Assembly (NCBI GenBank): GCA_022796795.1
Contig: JAAWJI010000005.1
Coordinates: 62,001-126,000 of the forward strand
Length of the DNA stretch: 64,000 bases
Source of the DNA: Lachnospiraceae bacterium
GTDB lineage: Bacteria > Bacillota > Clostridia > Lachnospirales > Lachnospiraceae
Direction of reading: 5' to 3'
Each line of letters opens with the position of its first letter. The stretch's first letter is position 1. Below, piece after piece: positions 17,973 through 27,237 of the stretch. The notes beneath the pieces are model-generated. The model saw only the letters and a program-made list of their open reading frames with translations. It made no database searches and was not told where the DNA came from. Made by a program: the position numbers and the translations under genes.

Positions 17973-19639
17973 CCTCTCTCCTCCTCTGTCCCTGCCTTCG
18001 CCTGCGTGCGAAGCTCTCCCAGTCTCTTTAACGGACTTTCGCCCTTTCCCAATTCCCGGCACAGTTTTACATACAAATGATACAGCTTCTCATATTTCCG
18101 TGTATGTTCCAGGTTCGGGGTATATCGTTCCTTCTCCTTCATCCCCATGGCGTGAACCGCCTGATCCAATGTCTCATAGGCGCCCGCCGCAACCGCCGCA
18201 AATATGGCCGATCCCTGGGCAGCAAGCTCCCCGCTTTTGGGTACATGGACTTCCTTTCCCAGGACATCCGAAATCAGCTGCATGAGAAATCTGTTTTTCA
18301 TGGGTATCCCGCCTCCGGCCAGCACCTGATGAACCGCAAGCCCCTGGTCGGTAAGTCCCTCTGCGATCCATCGAAAATTAAAGGCCATGGCCTCTGCCAG
18401 CGCCCGATAAATCTCCTCCGGTTTCGTGTTCAAAGTCAGACCCAGGATCACTCCCGACAAATCCCCGTCCATAAGGGGGGATCGGTTTCCGTTCCACCAG
18501 TTCAGGGCCATCAGTCCGCTGCCACAGGGCTGCAGCCTTTCCGCTCTCTCGTTTAACCGGGCAAATACCTCTCCTTTGCTTGCCCCTTTTGTCAGTTCCT
18601 CGGGACAGCAATTTTCCACAAACCAGGCCAGGGTGTCTCCAAAGCTCTGCAGGCCAATCTCATATGCATAAAGGCCCTTTGCCGGAAAATCCTCCAGCAC
18701 TCCGTAGATCCCCTCCACCCTTACCAGCTTTGGGTCAACGATATAGCCGGACACGCTAGTCCCTATGGACAAAAACAAAACATGGGGCTTATTCAGTCCC
18801 ACAAAAGCCAGAGGCGCTGCCGCGTCCACATGCCCTGCGGAAACAACAGTCCCCGGAAGCAGACCCAAAAGCCTGGCGCCCTCCTGAGTCAGCCTCCCCG
18901 CACATTCTGCCGCGGGTATTACCTGGTGAGGATCCGGTATTTTTTCCAGAAAATTATGGAGCCTGCCGTCCAGCCCGCTAAAGAATTCCCGACTGGGAAA
19001 CCCTGCTTCCTGCCGCCAGAAGAACTTCCCTCCCGCCGTGGAATCATTCATGGTATCCTTCCCTGTCAGCAGCTTTACAATCCAGTCGCTTAAGTCGAAA
19101 TATCTGTCTGCGGCCTCATAAACCTTTGGCGCATTCCGCACAAGATGGAGGAGCTTAGGGATAGGCAGATTGCTCCCCATGCTCTTCCCTGTATAGGCTA
19201 GAAAGGGTTCCTTTCGCTCTCTGGCCAGCTCAAGAATATCCTCTACCTCCCTCATGGAGGCATGAGATTTCCACATCAGCGCCTGAGCAAAGGGATGGTT
19301 CTCCAATCCATGGGATTCTAGGATGGGTTTCCCCAAGACGTCCGTGGCGATGATGGTGGGGGAGGTGGCGTCCACGCCTATACCCATGATCTCCCCTGGA
19401 TCCACATTTCCGTTCTGTAGCGCTTTCCTAACGCTTTTTTGCAGGGAGCGGATGAAATCCCCAGGCTTTTGCAGAAACATCCCTTCCGGAATGGGGATCC
19501 CTCCTATACTCCCCTCTATGACGCCGTGCTCATAGGCCTCCTCTCCAGTGGCGACCACACAGCCGTCCCACACCCTGACTATGACCGCTCTGGCCGATAA
19601 GCTCCCCAGATCCACCCCCAGCGTATAACCCTCTGCCAT
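17969..19639 (-). CDS. FGGY-family carbohydrate kinase, ribulokinase-like
   Basis: A 556-residue sugar kinase of the AraB branch by length and motifs: GVDLGSLSARAVIV at residues 8-21, GIGVDATSPTII near 88, an ATP-binding LFLSIGTSVSGYIV block near 290 and the C-terminal VLAGGGIPMKNRFLMQLISDVLG FGGY-type signature near 440. L-ribulokinase phosphorylates L-ribulose, but this branch also includes kinases for other ketoses and polyols. No arabinose isomerase or ribulose-5-phosphate epimerase gene is in the window. First gene of a two-gene unit with the AraM-like dehydrogenase, under a strong promoter with A-tract repeats. Confidence 0.85.
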   Translation of the reverse strand: MAEGYTLGVDLGSLSARAVIVRVWDGCVVATGEEAYEHGVIEGSIGGIPIPEGMFLQKPGDFIRSLQKSVRKALQNGNVDPGEIMGIGVDATSPTIIATDVLGKPILESHGLENHPFAQALMWKSHASMREVEDILELARERKEPFLAYTGKSMGSNLPIPKLLHLVRNAPKVYEAADRYFDLSDWIVKLLTGKDTMNDSTAGGKFFWRQEAGFPSREFFSGLDGRLHNFLEKIPDPHQVIPAAECAGRLTQEGARLLGLLPGTVVSAGHVDAAAPLAFVGLNKPHVLFLSIGTSVSGYIVDPKLVRVEGIYGVLEDFPAKGLYAYEIGLQSFGDTLAWFVENCCPEELTKGASKGEVFARLNERAERLQPCGSGLMALNWWNGNRSPLMDGDLSGVILGLTLNTKPEEIYRALAEAMAFNFRWIAEGLTDQGLAVHQVLAGGGIPMKNRFLMQLISDVLGKEVHVPKSGELAAQGSAIFAAVAAGAYETLDQAVHAMGMKEKERYTPNLEHTRKYEKLYHLYVKLCRELGKGESPLKRLGELRTQAKAGTEEERG

Positions 19640-19685
19640 GGAGTATCCCTCCCTCCTGTTTTTTTAATGTCTCTTTTCTTGGAAA

Positions 19686-19752
19686 ATCATAACATTTCAC
19701 CCCAAAAATACAATGAAAAAAACAGGGCTGTAATTGAAAAAAACAGGGCTGT
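19686..19752 (-). promoter_or_regulatory. Promoter and perfect 18-bp direct repeat upstream of the ribulokinase-like gene
   Basis: On the minus strand: -35 TTGTAT (19708-19713), 16-nt spacer, -10 TATGAT (19686-19691). Directly upstream is a perfect direct repeat, plus-strand TGAAAAAAACAGGGCTGT at 19714-19731 and again at 19735-19752, period 21 bp (two helical turns). The proximal copy abuts the -35, a typical class II activator geometry. Confidence 0.75.
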
Positions 19753-19851
19753 TTCATCCCCTTCCGCCAGCTGTCTCTGTTGTAAACAGAGCTGCGCCTG
19801 TGCTGTGGCAGCGGGTTACATGTTATCGCTCCTGGTCCTCCTTTTGCACGC

Positions 19852-19898
19852 AAAAAAAGACGCATGGCTTACAATTTTATGATTCCATGCATCTTTTT
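19852..19898 (-). terminator. Rho-independent terminator of argS
   Basis: On the minus strand a 14-bp stem (AAAAAGATGCATGG pairing with CCATGCGTCTTTTT, one G-T wobble) with a 17-nt loop and a run of seven T, 30 nt after the argS stop codon. Confidence 0.85.
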
Positions 19899-19927
19899 GC
19901 TGCTCGATTACTATGAAATTTATAAAC

Positions 19928-21694
19928 TTACATCCGCTCTGGCGCCTCAAAGCCCAAAATTCCAATACAGGTCTCCAGGATTCTCCGGCAAAGCACCAGC
20001 AGCGCGATCCATCCCTCCTGCCGTTCCTGATCCTCCTCCTTCAGGATCCGTGTCTCATGATAGAATTTGTTGAACCCATTGGCCAGATCGTAAAGATAGG
20101 CGCAGATCTTGTGAGGAGCCAGCTCTGCATAGGCGGTCTCCATGACGCTGTTGAACTTTGCCGCTTCCAGCATGAGAGCTTTTTCCGACTCGCTCCTGGG
20201 CTCCCGAATTCCTGCCTGCTCCGGATTCTTTCCCTGCTCTTCGTATTTCGCCAGAATCGATTTGATCCGCACAATGGTATACAGAAGGTAGGGACCTGTA
20301 TCTCCCTCAAAGGAGGTAAACCGCTCCACATCAAACACATAATCCTTGGAGGCCTGGTTGGACAGATCGCCGTATTTGATAGCGGAAAGCCCAGTGATCC
20401 GGGCCGTGCGCCTGGCCTCTTCCTCCGGAATCTCTGTATTTTCCCGGATTTTCTCATACATTTCTTCGTTGATATCCGCGATCAGATGCTCCAATCGCAT
20501 GACGCCGCCCTCCCGGGTCTTGAAGGGCTTACCGTCCCGGCCGTTCATGGTGCCAAAGCCCAGGAACCGTAAGCTTGTATCCGCATCCACCAGGCCGGTT
20601 TTCCTGGCGCAGCGGAATACCTGGACAAAATGCATCTCCTGCCGCTTGTCCACCACATAAACGATCTCGTCGGGATGATAAAGCTTCATACGCTCCACAA
20701 TGGTGGCCAGATCCGTAGTGGTGTACAGGGACGCTCCGTCGGATTTTAGGAGCATACAGGGCGGCACTTCCTTGGTGTCTGTCTCCTCCTTAATATCCAC
20801 CACCAAAGCTCCCTCGCTCTCATAGGCAAAGCCCTGATCCTTCATGGCCTGTACCATATCCGGAATATAGGGCTGGGCGTCGGATTCTCCCTTCCACAGA
20901 TCAAATTCCACCTGGAGATTGGCATAGTTCCGCTTCAAATCCGTTACGGAAACCGTAAGGATATGCTGCAAAATGGCCTGGTATCCCCTATGTCCATGCT
21001 GCACCAGATAAGTGGCCTCCATGGCCTCCTCCCGGTAGGCCTCATCCTCCTTGGACCTGGCGCTGGCCGTGGGGTAAATCTCCTCCAGCTCTGAAATGGT
21101 AAAGGGAGCCTCTGCCGGGTATTCTCCCTCATAGCTCTCGTCAAAATACACAAGCTCCGGACGGCGGTGGCGAAGCTCCGTGATAATCAGACCCATCTGC
21201 AGACCCCAGTCTCCCAGATGAATATCCCCAATCATTTTATGTCCCAGAAACCGACCCAGGCGCTTGATGCTCTCTCCGATAATCGCTGAGCGCAGATGTC
21301 CCACATGCAGGGGCTTTGCCACATTGGGGCCGCCGTAATCCAGAATAATGGTCTTTGGTTTCTCCACGGTTTCACAGCCCAGCTTCTCCTCTTTTGCCAT
21401 ACTCTGAAGATAATCTCGGACACAGGCCGGAGACAGCTTCAGATTGATAAATCCTGGCTTTACTGCCTGAACCTCCAAAAATACCGGGCTGTTTTCCAGT
21501 CTTTGGGCCACCTTTTCCGCAATCTGAATCGGTGCGCAGTGATAGGCCTTGGCTGCCGCCATGGCTCCGTTGCACTGATACTCGCAGAGATCCGGCCGGT
21601 TGGAAAGGGACGCCTTTCCATAGGAGGCCTCATACCCGGCCTCTGTAAACGCCTGTTCCAGCTCTGCTCTGATAACATCCATCAATTTTTTCAT
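19928..21694 (-). CDS. argS: Arginyl-tRNA synthetase
   Basis: A 588-residue class I synthetase charging tRNA-Arg. The HIGH motif is HVGHLRSAIIG at about residue 131; the N-terminal 'additional domain' precedes it; the KMSK equivalent is degenerate (KPFKTREGGVMRL near 385), as is usual for many ArgRS. The C-terminal DALR anticodon-binding domain ends with ILGFEAPERM. Length matches the family. The gene is followed by a strong terminator and lies about 107 nt after the PfkB kinase gene on the same strand. Confidence 0.97.
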   Translation of the reverse strand: MKKLMDVIRAELEQAFTEAGYEASYGKASLSNRPDLCEYQCNGAMAAAKAYHCAPIQIAEKVAQRLENSPVFLEVQAVKPGFINLKLSPACVRDYLQSMAKEEKLGCETVEKPKTIILDYGGPNVAKPLHVGHLRSAIIGESIKRLGRFLGHKMIGDIHLGDWGLQMGLIITELRHRRPELVYFDESYEGEYPAEAPFTISELEEIYPTASARSKEDEAYREEAMEATYLVQHGHRGYQAILQHILTVSVTDLKRNYANLQVEFDLWKGESDAQPYIPDMVQAMKDQGFAYESEGALVVDIKEETDTKEVPPCMLLKSDGASLYTTTDLATIVERMKLYHPDEIVYVVDKRQEMHFVQVFRCARKTGLVDADTSLRFLGFGTMNGRDGKPFKTREGGVMRLEHLIADINEEMYEKIRENTEIPEEEARRTARITGLSAIKYGDLSNQASKDYVFDVERFTSFEGDTGPYLLYTIVRIKSILAKYEEQGKNPEQAGIREPRSESEKALMLEAAKFNSVMETAYAELAPHKICAYLYDLANGFNKFYHETRILKEEDQERQEGWIALLVLCRRILETCIGILGFEAPERM

Positions 21695-21801
21695 AAATAC
21701 TTCATCCTCAATTTCATTCCGATTTTACCGGGAGCCTCATTTCTCTTCTGCTTCCGGCTCCTGACCAAAAGCAGAACCACCGGCTTTCATCCCCGTCTTT
21801 C

Positions 21802-22755
21802 TTACCTGCCAAGCCGCTCTTCTACCTGCTCCATGGAGGGCATGGCAGGAATTCCGCCCCGCTTCTCCACACAGAGACTGGCCACAGCGTTTCCAAAGCG
21901 GGCAAAGGCCTTTGCCTCCTCCAGAGTCACCTCTGCCGGAACCTTCCCGCTCTTTGCCAGCTGATATAAAAATCCGCCCCAGAAGGAATCTCCTGCTCCC
22001 GTGGTATCCGCTACCTGGCTCTGGAAGCCTGCCACCACAGCGCCTCCTTCCCGGGTCCTCACATAGGCCCCTTCTTTTCCCAGAGTGACCGCCACCAGGG
22101 AAATCCCTCTCTCCAGAAGCGCCTCTGCCGCCTCCTCCGGCTTCTCATGATCTGTCAAAAGTCCAGTCTCCTCATCGGAAATTTTCATCACATCCACAAA
22201 GGACAAAACGCTTCGCATGCCCTCCATAGCCGACTCCCGGGATTTCCACAGGAGGGCCCGGTAATTGGGATCATAGGAAATGATTTTCCCAAGCTTCCTG
22301 GACTGCTCCAGGGCAAACACCGTTGCGCTGCGACAGGGTTCATCCGTCAAAGACAGGGATCCCACATGAAAAATCCGGCTCTCCTTTAAAACCTCCAGGT
22401 TCACCTCCTCCGGTTTCAGACAGGTATCTGCTCCCGGCTTCCTGGCAAAGGAAAACTGCCGCTCTCCCTGGGGATTTAAGCTTACAAAGGCCAGAGTGGT
22501 AAAGACCTCCGGATCCACCACAAGCCCCTGAGTATCAATCCCGGCCGCCTCCAGTGTCTCTTTCAAAAAGGCGCCGTGCATATCATCGCCCACCTTGCCC
22601 AGGAAGGCGGTTTTCATTCCAAGCTTAGTCAGCGCTGCCAGCGCATTGGCCGGCGCTCCGCCTGGGTTTTGCTCAAACAAGCGCATCCCGGCTGCAGACT
22701 GTCCGCTGGGTGTAAAGTCGATTAACAATTCTCCCAAAGCCGCTACATCATACAT
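21802..22755 (-). CDS. PfkB-family carbohydrate kinase, fructokinase-like
   Basis: A 317-residue ribokinase-fold sugar kinase. PfkB signature 1 is in the GGAPANALAALTKLG region (about residues 32-46), and signature 2 is DTTGAGDSFWGGFLYQLA near residue 255, with the catalytic Asp in GAGD. The N-terminus VAALGELLIDFTP is typical of the ScrK/fructokinase subgroup that makes fructose-6-phosphate from fructose. No sucrose gene is adjacent, so the substrate assignment is moderate. Transcribed toward argS. Confidence 0.88.
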   Translation of the reverse strand: MYDVAALGELLIDFTPSGQSAAGMRLFEQNPGGAPANALAALTKLGMKTAFLGKVGDDMHGAFLKETLEAAGIDTQGLVVDPEVFTTLAFVSLNPQGERQFSFARKPGADTCLKPEEVNLEVLKESRIFHVGSLSLTDEPCRSATVFALEQSRKLGKIISYDPNYRALLWKSRESAMEGMRSVLSFVDVMKISDEETGLLTDHEKPEEAAEALLERGISLVAVTLGKEGAYVRTREGGAVVAGFQSQVADTTGAGDSFWGGFLYQLAKSGKVPAEVTLEEAKAFARFGNAVASLCVEKRGGIPAMPSMEQVEERLGR

Positions 22756-22910
22756 ATCCTTTGCACCTCGATTTCTTATATTTTATTTTCCCATAACCTC
22801 TTGTCTTATTTTACCTTCTTTTTCCTGGGTATGCAACCATGATTTTCGCGTGTTGCCAGAGACGCGTATTGCCAGAAACAGGAGGGAGGCATAAGGGCTT
22901 GCATAAATCC

Positions 22911-22939
22911 TTTACACTTTTTATATTGACTGCTATAAT
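22911..22939 (+). promoter_or_regulatory. Sigma-A promoter of the exonuclease III gene
   Basis: TTTACA (22911-22916), 17-nt spacer, TATAAT (22934-22939) preceded by TGC (extended -10). The coding start is about 85 nt downstream. Confidence 0.75.
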
Positions 22940-23023
22940 ACTATGCAACCATCACCATCTGTTCATCCTGCGCCCAATCACAAAGGCCGCATCACAAAAT
23001 TTGTAGAAAAAGAGGTTTCCCTT

Positions 23024-23779
23024 ATGAAATTAATCTCATGGAATGTAAACGGCCTGCGGGCCTGTATCGGAAAGAATTTTATGGAAGATTTTCAAAAGCT
23101 TGACGCAGACATGTTCTGTCTCCAGGAAACCAAGCTTCAGGCCGGACAGCTGGAGCTTGCCCTTCCCGGTTATGAGCAGTACTGGAACTATGCCGTGAAG
23201 AAAGGCTACAGCGGCACCGCTGTTTTCACCAGGCGAAAGCCTCTCTCTGTAACCTATGGTCTGGGCATCCAGGAGCACGACCAGGAGGGACGGGTCATTA
23301 CCCTGGAGTATCCGGATTTCTATCTGGTCACAGTCTATACGCCCAATTCCCAGAATGAGCTGGCCAGACTGCCCTACCGCATGGAGTGGGAGGACGCCTT
23401 CCGGGATTATCTTTGCGCCCTGGATGCCAAAAAGCCTGTGATTTTCTGCGGGGATCTGAATGTAGCCCACCAGGAAATCGACTTGAAGAATCCAAAAACC
23501 AATCGCAAAAACGCAGGCTTCACCGATGAAGAGCGCCAGAAATTTACCCGTCTTTTGGAGGCGGGCTTTACCGATACCTTCCGCTATTTCTATCCTGACA
23601 CGGAAAATATTTACTCCTGGTGGTCCTACCGTTTTAAGGCGCGGGAAAAAAATGCAGGATGGCGCATCGACTATTTCGGCGTCTCCAACCGTCTTCAGGA
23701 CAAGCTGGAGGACGCCAAAATTCATACAAATATCTTAGGTTCGGATCACTGTCCGGTGGAGCTTACTATCCGGCTGTAA
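23024..23779 (+). CDS. Exodeoxyribonuclease III (AP endonuclease)
   Basis: A 251-residue ExoIII/APE1-family enzyme for base-excision repair, cleaving at abasic sites and removing 3' blocks. Motifs in order: SWNVNGLRA (residues 4-12), catalytic Glu in [23 protein letters not shown] with active-site Asp and Asn, SWWSYR, and the final GSDHCPVEL with the catalytic Asp-His. ATG 23024 has an AGAGG site; longer in-frame starts upstream lack one and would include the promoter leader. Convergent with the PurF-like gene, 8 nt apart. Confidence 0.95.
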   Translation: MKLISWNVNGLRACIGKNFMEDFQKLDADMFCLQETKLQAGQLELALPGYEQYWNYAVKKGYSGTAVFTRRKPLSVTYGLGIQEHDQEGRVITLEYPDFYLVTVYTPNSQNELARLPYRMEWEDAFRDYLCALDAKKPVIFCGDLNVAHQEIDLKNPKTNRKNAGFTDEERQKFTRLLEAGFTDTFRYFYPDTENIYSWWSYRFKAREKNAGWRIDYFGVSNRLQDKLEDAKIHTNILGSDHCPVELTIRL

Positions 23780-23787
23780 CCGTTATC

Positions 23788-25203
23788 CTATTCCTTTCCG
23801 TTCCAGCAGTACGTACACAGCTTGCAGGGCTCTACACCCACAGATTCCAGCATATCGTCCAGGCGGTGGTAATGGAGGGATGAGAAATTCAACTCCTTCT
23901 CAATCTCCTTTACCATGGCCTGGTATTTTTCTGTCTGGGGATCCGCGTAGGCCCCAAGATCCGGCTCCTTCCCCTGGCCCTCCAGCTTCTGAATCACCCT
24001 TCGGGCAATCAGATCCATCTCCGAGGTGGAACGGGAGAAATTCAGGAATTTACACCCGTAGAGAATAGGCGGGCAGGCAGGGCGGATATGCACCTCCCGG
24101 GCGCCGCTGCGGTACAGGAATTCCGTAGTCTCCCGAAGCTGGGTTCCCCGCACAATGGAGTCGTCGATCATGAGAAGACTCTTTCCCTGGATCAGATCAT
24201 GGAGGGGAATAAGCTTCATCTTGGCGATCAGATCCCGCTGCCGCTGCATGGTGGGCATAAAAGACCGGGGCCAGGTGGGCGTGTATTTAATAAATGGCCG
24301 GGAGAAGGGCACGCCGGACCGGTTGGCATAGCCCACTGCATGGGCCGTGCCGGAATCCGGCACTCCCGCCACCGTATCGGGATGCACGTTGTGCTTCTTG
24401 TCCGCCTCAGCCAGTTTTTCTCCGCAGCGGTAACGCATCTCCTCCACATTGACGCCCTCATAAGAGGAGGAGGGATACCCATAGTACACCCACAGGAAGG
24501 TACAGATCCGCATATCCTTTCCCGGAGCACGGATCGTGCGCACCTCCTCCGGGGTCATGATGACCACTTCCCCCGGGCCCAGCTCCCGCTCCGGCTCATA
24601 GCCCAGGTTCAGGTAGGCAAAGCTTTCAAAGGCCGCGCAGTAGGCTCCTTCTTTTCTTCCGATCGCCACTGGCGTGCGCCCCATTTTATCCCGGGCCACG
24701 TAGATCGCCTTCTGGGTCATTAAGAGAATGGTCATGGAACCGTCGATCTGATCCTGGGCATAGCAGATGCCGTCCAGCAAATTGTCCTGCTGATTGATCA
24801 GGGTTGCCACCAGCTCCGTGCTGTTAATGTCCCCTCCGCTCATTTCCAGAAAGTGGGTGTGGGTGCTGTCAAACACCTGCTTGATCAGCTCCTGCCGGTT
24901 ATTGATCTTTCCCACCGTGGCAATAGCGTAGGTGCCGTGATGGGAACGGATGAGAAGAGGCTGTGGCTCATAGTCGGAAATGCAGCCGATGCCCATAAAT
25001 CCCTTCATCTCATTGAAATCCTTCTCAAACTTCGTCCGGAAGGGAGAATTTTCAATATTGTGAATGGCCTTGTCAAAGCCCTTGTCTTCTCCGTAAACCA
25101 CCATGCCGCCCCGACGCGTTCCCAGATGGGAATGATAATCTGTTCCGAAAAACAAATCAAACACACAGTCTGTCCGCGATGCCGCCGCAAAAAATCCACC
25201 CAT
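23788..25203 (-). CDS. PurF-like protein with degenerate glutaminase domain
   Basis: A 471-residue relative of amidophosphoribosyltransferase. The C-terminal transferase part is complete: PRPP loop LLMIDDSIVRGTQLRET near residue 340, VPDSGTAHAVGYA, and four cysteines matching the B. subtilis PurF Fe-S ligands (RICTF, LYGCKF, CKLCTYC). The N-terminal Ntn domain is not: residue 2 is Gly (MGGFFAAAS) instead of the nucleophile Cys, the HVRYAT arginine segment is missing, HNGN is replaced by VGKIN, and SDTE by NSTE. Glutamine hydrolysis is therefore unlikely; ammonia use or a regulatory role are possible. It starts 3 nt after the AAA-ATPase gene. Confidence 0.85.
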   Translation of the reverse strand: MGGFFAAASRTDCVFDLFFGTDYHSHLGTRRGGMVVYGEDKGFDKAIHNIENSPFRTKFEKDFNEMKGFMGIGCISDYEPQPLLIRSHHGTYAIATVGKINNRQELIKQVFDSTHTHFLEMSGGDINSTELVATLINQQDNLLDGICYAQDQIDGSMTILLMTQKAIYVARDKMGRTPVAIGRKEGAYCAAFESFAYLNLGYEPERELGPGEVVIMTPEEVRTIRAPGKDMRICTFLWVYYGYPSSSYEGVNVEEMRYRCGEKLAEADKKHNVHPDTVAGVPDSGTAHAVGYANRSGVPFSRPFIKYTPTWPRSFMPTMQRQRDLIAKMKLIPLHDLIQGKSLLMIDDSIVRGTQLRETTEFLYRSGAREVHIRPACPPILYGCKFLNFSRSTSEMDLIARRVIQKLEGQGKEPDLGAYADPQTEKYQAMVKEIEKELNFSSLHYHRLDDMLESVGVEPCKLCTYCWNGKE

Positions 25204-25206
25204 AAA

Positions 25207-26517
25207 TTATGCTCCTTCCTTTCCCGCTATGTAATTGATAAACTGCTGCGCCGTTCTTCCCGAAATTCCTCCATGGCTCAGCTCCCATTTGTTGGCCTCT
25301 GCCCGAAGCTCCTCCTGACTTAGGGTAATCTCCGGATAGCGCTTGGCCAGCTCTGTTACAATATGATAGTATTCCTTCTGGGAGGGCTTGGAGAAATTGA
25401 TGGTCACCCCAAACCGGGCCACCAGGGACAGCTTCTCCTGCATGGTATCCGACCGGTGCATGCCCTCATCCTGCTCCAGATCTCCCCGGTCGCTCCAGGT
25501 CTCCCGGATAATGTGGCGCCGGTTAGAGGTGGCATAAATCAGCACATTGTCCGGCCTGGTCTCCATGCCGCCCTCGATCACAGCTTTGAGAAACTTATAT
25601 TCAATCTCAAACTCCTCGAAGGAAAGATCATCCATATAAATAATGAAACGATAGTTGCGATTCTTGATCTGAGCGATCACAGCCGACAGATCCTGAAACT
25701 GATGCTTATAAATCTCAATCATGCGCAGACCCTGGTCATAATACTCATTGAGAATGGCCTTAATGCTGGTGGATTTTCCCGTGCCCGCATCCCCAAAAAG
25801 CAGAACGTTGTTAGCGGGAAGCCCCTTGAGGAAGGCCTCTGTATTATCAATAAGCTTCTTTTTCTGAATCTCATAGCCGATCAGGTCTGAGAGAACCACC
25901 TGGTCCGTGTTGTTGACAGGCAGAAACTCCACGCCCTCTGTGAGATGGCGGATGCGGAAAGCCTTATTAAGGCCGAACATGCCCACGCCGTAGGCCGCAT
26001 AGAAATCTGTCACAATGCGGAAAATTTCTTCCTCATCTGCCGCCTCTTCTATCTGCTCACTGACAAAGCGCACCTTCTCGCTGACATTTTTATTGTACAT
26101 GCGCTCTTTTTTGCCAATGGCCCTGTAATTGCAGACAGTGGTAAAACAGTCAATATCCAAAGCCTTTTCCAGGGGAGCGAAATCAAAGTCAAACAGATGC
26201 TTGAAAACCCGGAAATCATTTTTAGCAAAATGATTTACCGTGCCCTCATGGGCTCCCACCTTCTCGCTTGTCATGCTGAAGGAGTTCTCGTTGGTCAGCA
26301 GCACAAAGGTCAGATAATTGTGCCACAGATTTTTGTCGAAACCATACATGGTAGACAGATCCAATAGGGCCTTGATCTGTTCATAAATCCGGGTGGTCAG
26401 CTGGGCGCTGTCGTAATCTCCCCTGTCAAAATCCCGGAAAATCCCGGAGAGCTTCAGCAAAATGCTGTCCTCCCCCAGATCCCGATATAAAATGAATCTC
26501 GCAGTCTCTCGGTACAT
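25207..26517 (-). CDS. DUF815-family AAA ATPase
   Basis: A 436-residue protein with a C-terminal P-loop ATPase domain: Walker [17 protein letters not shown] near residue 245, Walker B-like [12 protein letters not shown] near 295, sensor-1 [10 protein letters not shown] near 330, and an arginine-rich [11 protein letters not shown] segment. The N-terminal half is alpha-helical without a recognised motif. This matches the DUF815 family, believed to resemble AAA+ helicase-loader-like ATPases, with no proven function. Tightly coupled to the PurF-like gene (3-nt gap). ATG 26517 directly opens [11 protein letters not shown]. Confidence 0.8.
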   Translation of the reverse strand: MYRETARFILYRDLGEDSILLKLSGIFRDFDRGDYDSAQLTTRIYEQIKALLDLSTMYGFDKNLWHNYLTFVLLTNENSFSMTSEKVGAHEGTVNHFAKNDFRVFKHLFDFDFAPLEKALDIDCFTTVCNYRAIGKKERMYNKNVSEKVRFVSEQIEEAADEEEIFRIVTDFYAAYGVGMFGLNKAFRIRHLTEGVEFLPVNNTDQVVLSDLIGYEIQKKKLIDNTEAFLKGLPANNVLLFGDAGTGKSTSIKAILNEYYDQGLRMIEIYKHQFQDLSAVIAQIKNRNYRFIIYMDDLSFEEFEIEYKFLKAVIEGGMETRPDNVLIYATSNRRHIIRETWSDRGDLEQDEGMHRSDTMQEKLSLVARFGVTINFSKPSQKEYYHIVTELAKRYPEITLSQEELRAEANKWELSHGGISGRTAQQFINYIAGKEGA

Positions 26518-26856
26518 CTTTTTTCAACTCCTCTTTTATCCCGCATTCCAGGGCGCTTTCCCTGTGCGTCCCCTTGTCCGCTGAGGGTACCTTTCCCCTA
26601 TGCAAACCAACAATAGGCGCCGGTTTTCCTCTGAACAGTATCGAGTATACACTATTTTTTCTCTTTTCACAAGATTAGGGTTGACATTCTCCATGTTTTA
26701 TATTATTGTATTATTATAGTAATACAATTTACCCCCCCCCCGGGAGATTTTTGCCTCCCTTGCGGCGGGTATGTTGCAGATATGCAGAGACCCTTCTTTC
26801 CATTGGCAGACGCCCTGGGGGCTCTTTGCAACTCATGCAGAGAAAGGGGTGACTAT
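26518..26856 (+). other. Regulatory spacer between AAA-ATPase and GntR genes
   Basis: A 339-bp divergent intergenic stretch. It holds the plus-strand promoter TTGACA, the dyad ATTGTATTA / TAATACAAT and a 10-C tract (all listed separately), then a leader to the GntR start. I see no gene or structured RNA motif in the remaining AAA-ATPase-proximal half. Confidence 0.6.
26681..26741 (+). promoter_or_regulatory. Promoter, GntR operator dyad and C10 tract of the YtrA-type operon
   Basis: -35 TTGACA at 26681-26686; 17 nt later TATTGT (26704-26709) overlaps a perfect inverted repeat ATTGTATTA - TTATAG - TAATACAAT (26705-26728). This is a plausible autoregulatory operator. A homopolymer of ten C follows at 26732-26741. 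Confidence 0.7.
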
Positions 26857-27237
26857 ATGGCATGGGTACTGGATGATTCCCGGCCTATCTATTTACAGCT
26901 TGCAAACAAAATTCAATCTGACATCATCTCCGGCATTTACCGGCCCGGAGACAAACTGCCCTCTGTCCGTGACCTGGCTATGGATGCAGCGGTAAATCCT
27001 AACACAATGCAGAAAGCCCTCATGGAACTGGAGCGGGGCGGTCTTATTTACACACAGCGCACCAGCGGACGTTACATCTCGGAGGACACCCAGAAAATGA
27101 AATCCATCAAGGAATCAATCGCCAGAGAACAAATCCAGCAATTTCTTAAGAGCATGTGGCAGCTGGGGTTTGAAAAGCAGGAAATCCTGCAATTTATGGA
27201 AGAAACTCTAAGGGAGGACATCAAATGGAAACATTAA
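26857..27237 (+). CDS. GntR/YtrA-family transcriptional regulator
   Basis: A 126-residue repressor-like protein. Residues 10-75 are a GntR winged helix-turn-helix (YLQLANKIQSDIISGIYRPG, LPSVRDLAMDAAVNPNTMQK, LIYTQRTSGRYI); the short C-terminal helical tail and length are those of the YtrA subfamily, which controls adjacent ABC exporters. The start at 26857 follows AAAGGGGTG. The gene overlaps the ATPase gene by 13 nt. The dyad in its promoter is the likely binding site. Confidence 0.92.
   Translation: MAWVLDDSRPIYLQLANKIQSDIISGIYRPGDKLPSVRDLAMDAAVNPNTMQKALMELERGGLIYTQRTSGRYISEDTQKMKSIKESIAREQIQQFLKSMWQLGFEKQEILQFMEETLREDIKWKH

Noticed and set aside
19714..19752. Two identical repeats as a CRISPR array
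   Set aside because: Only two copies, 3-bp gap, directly upstream of a promoter; regulatory direct repeats fit far better.
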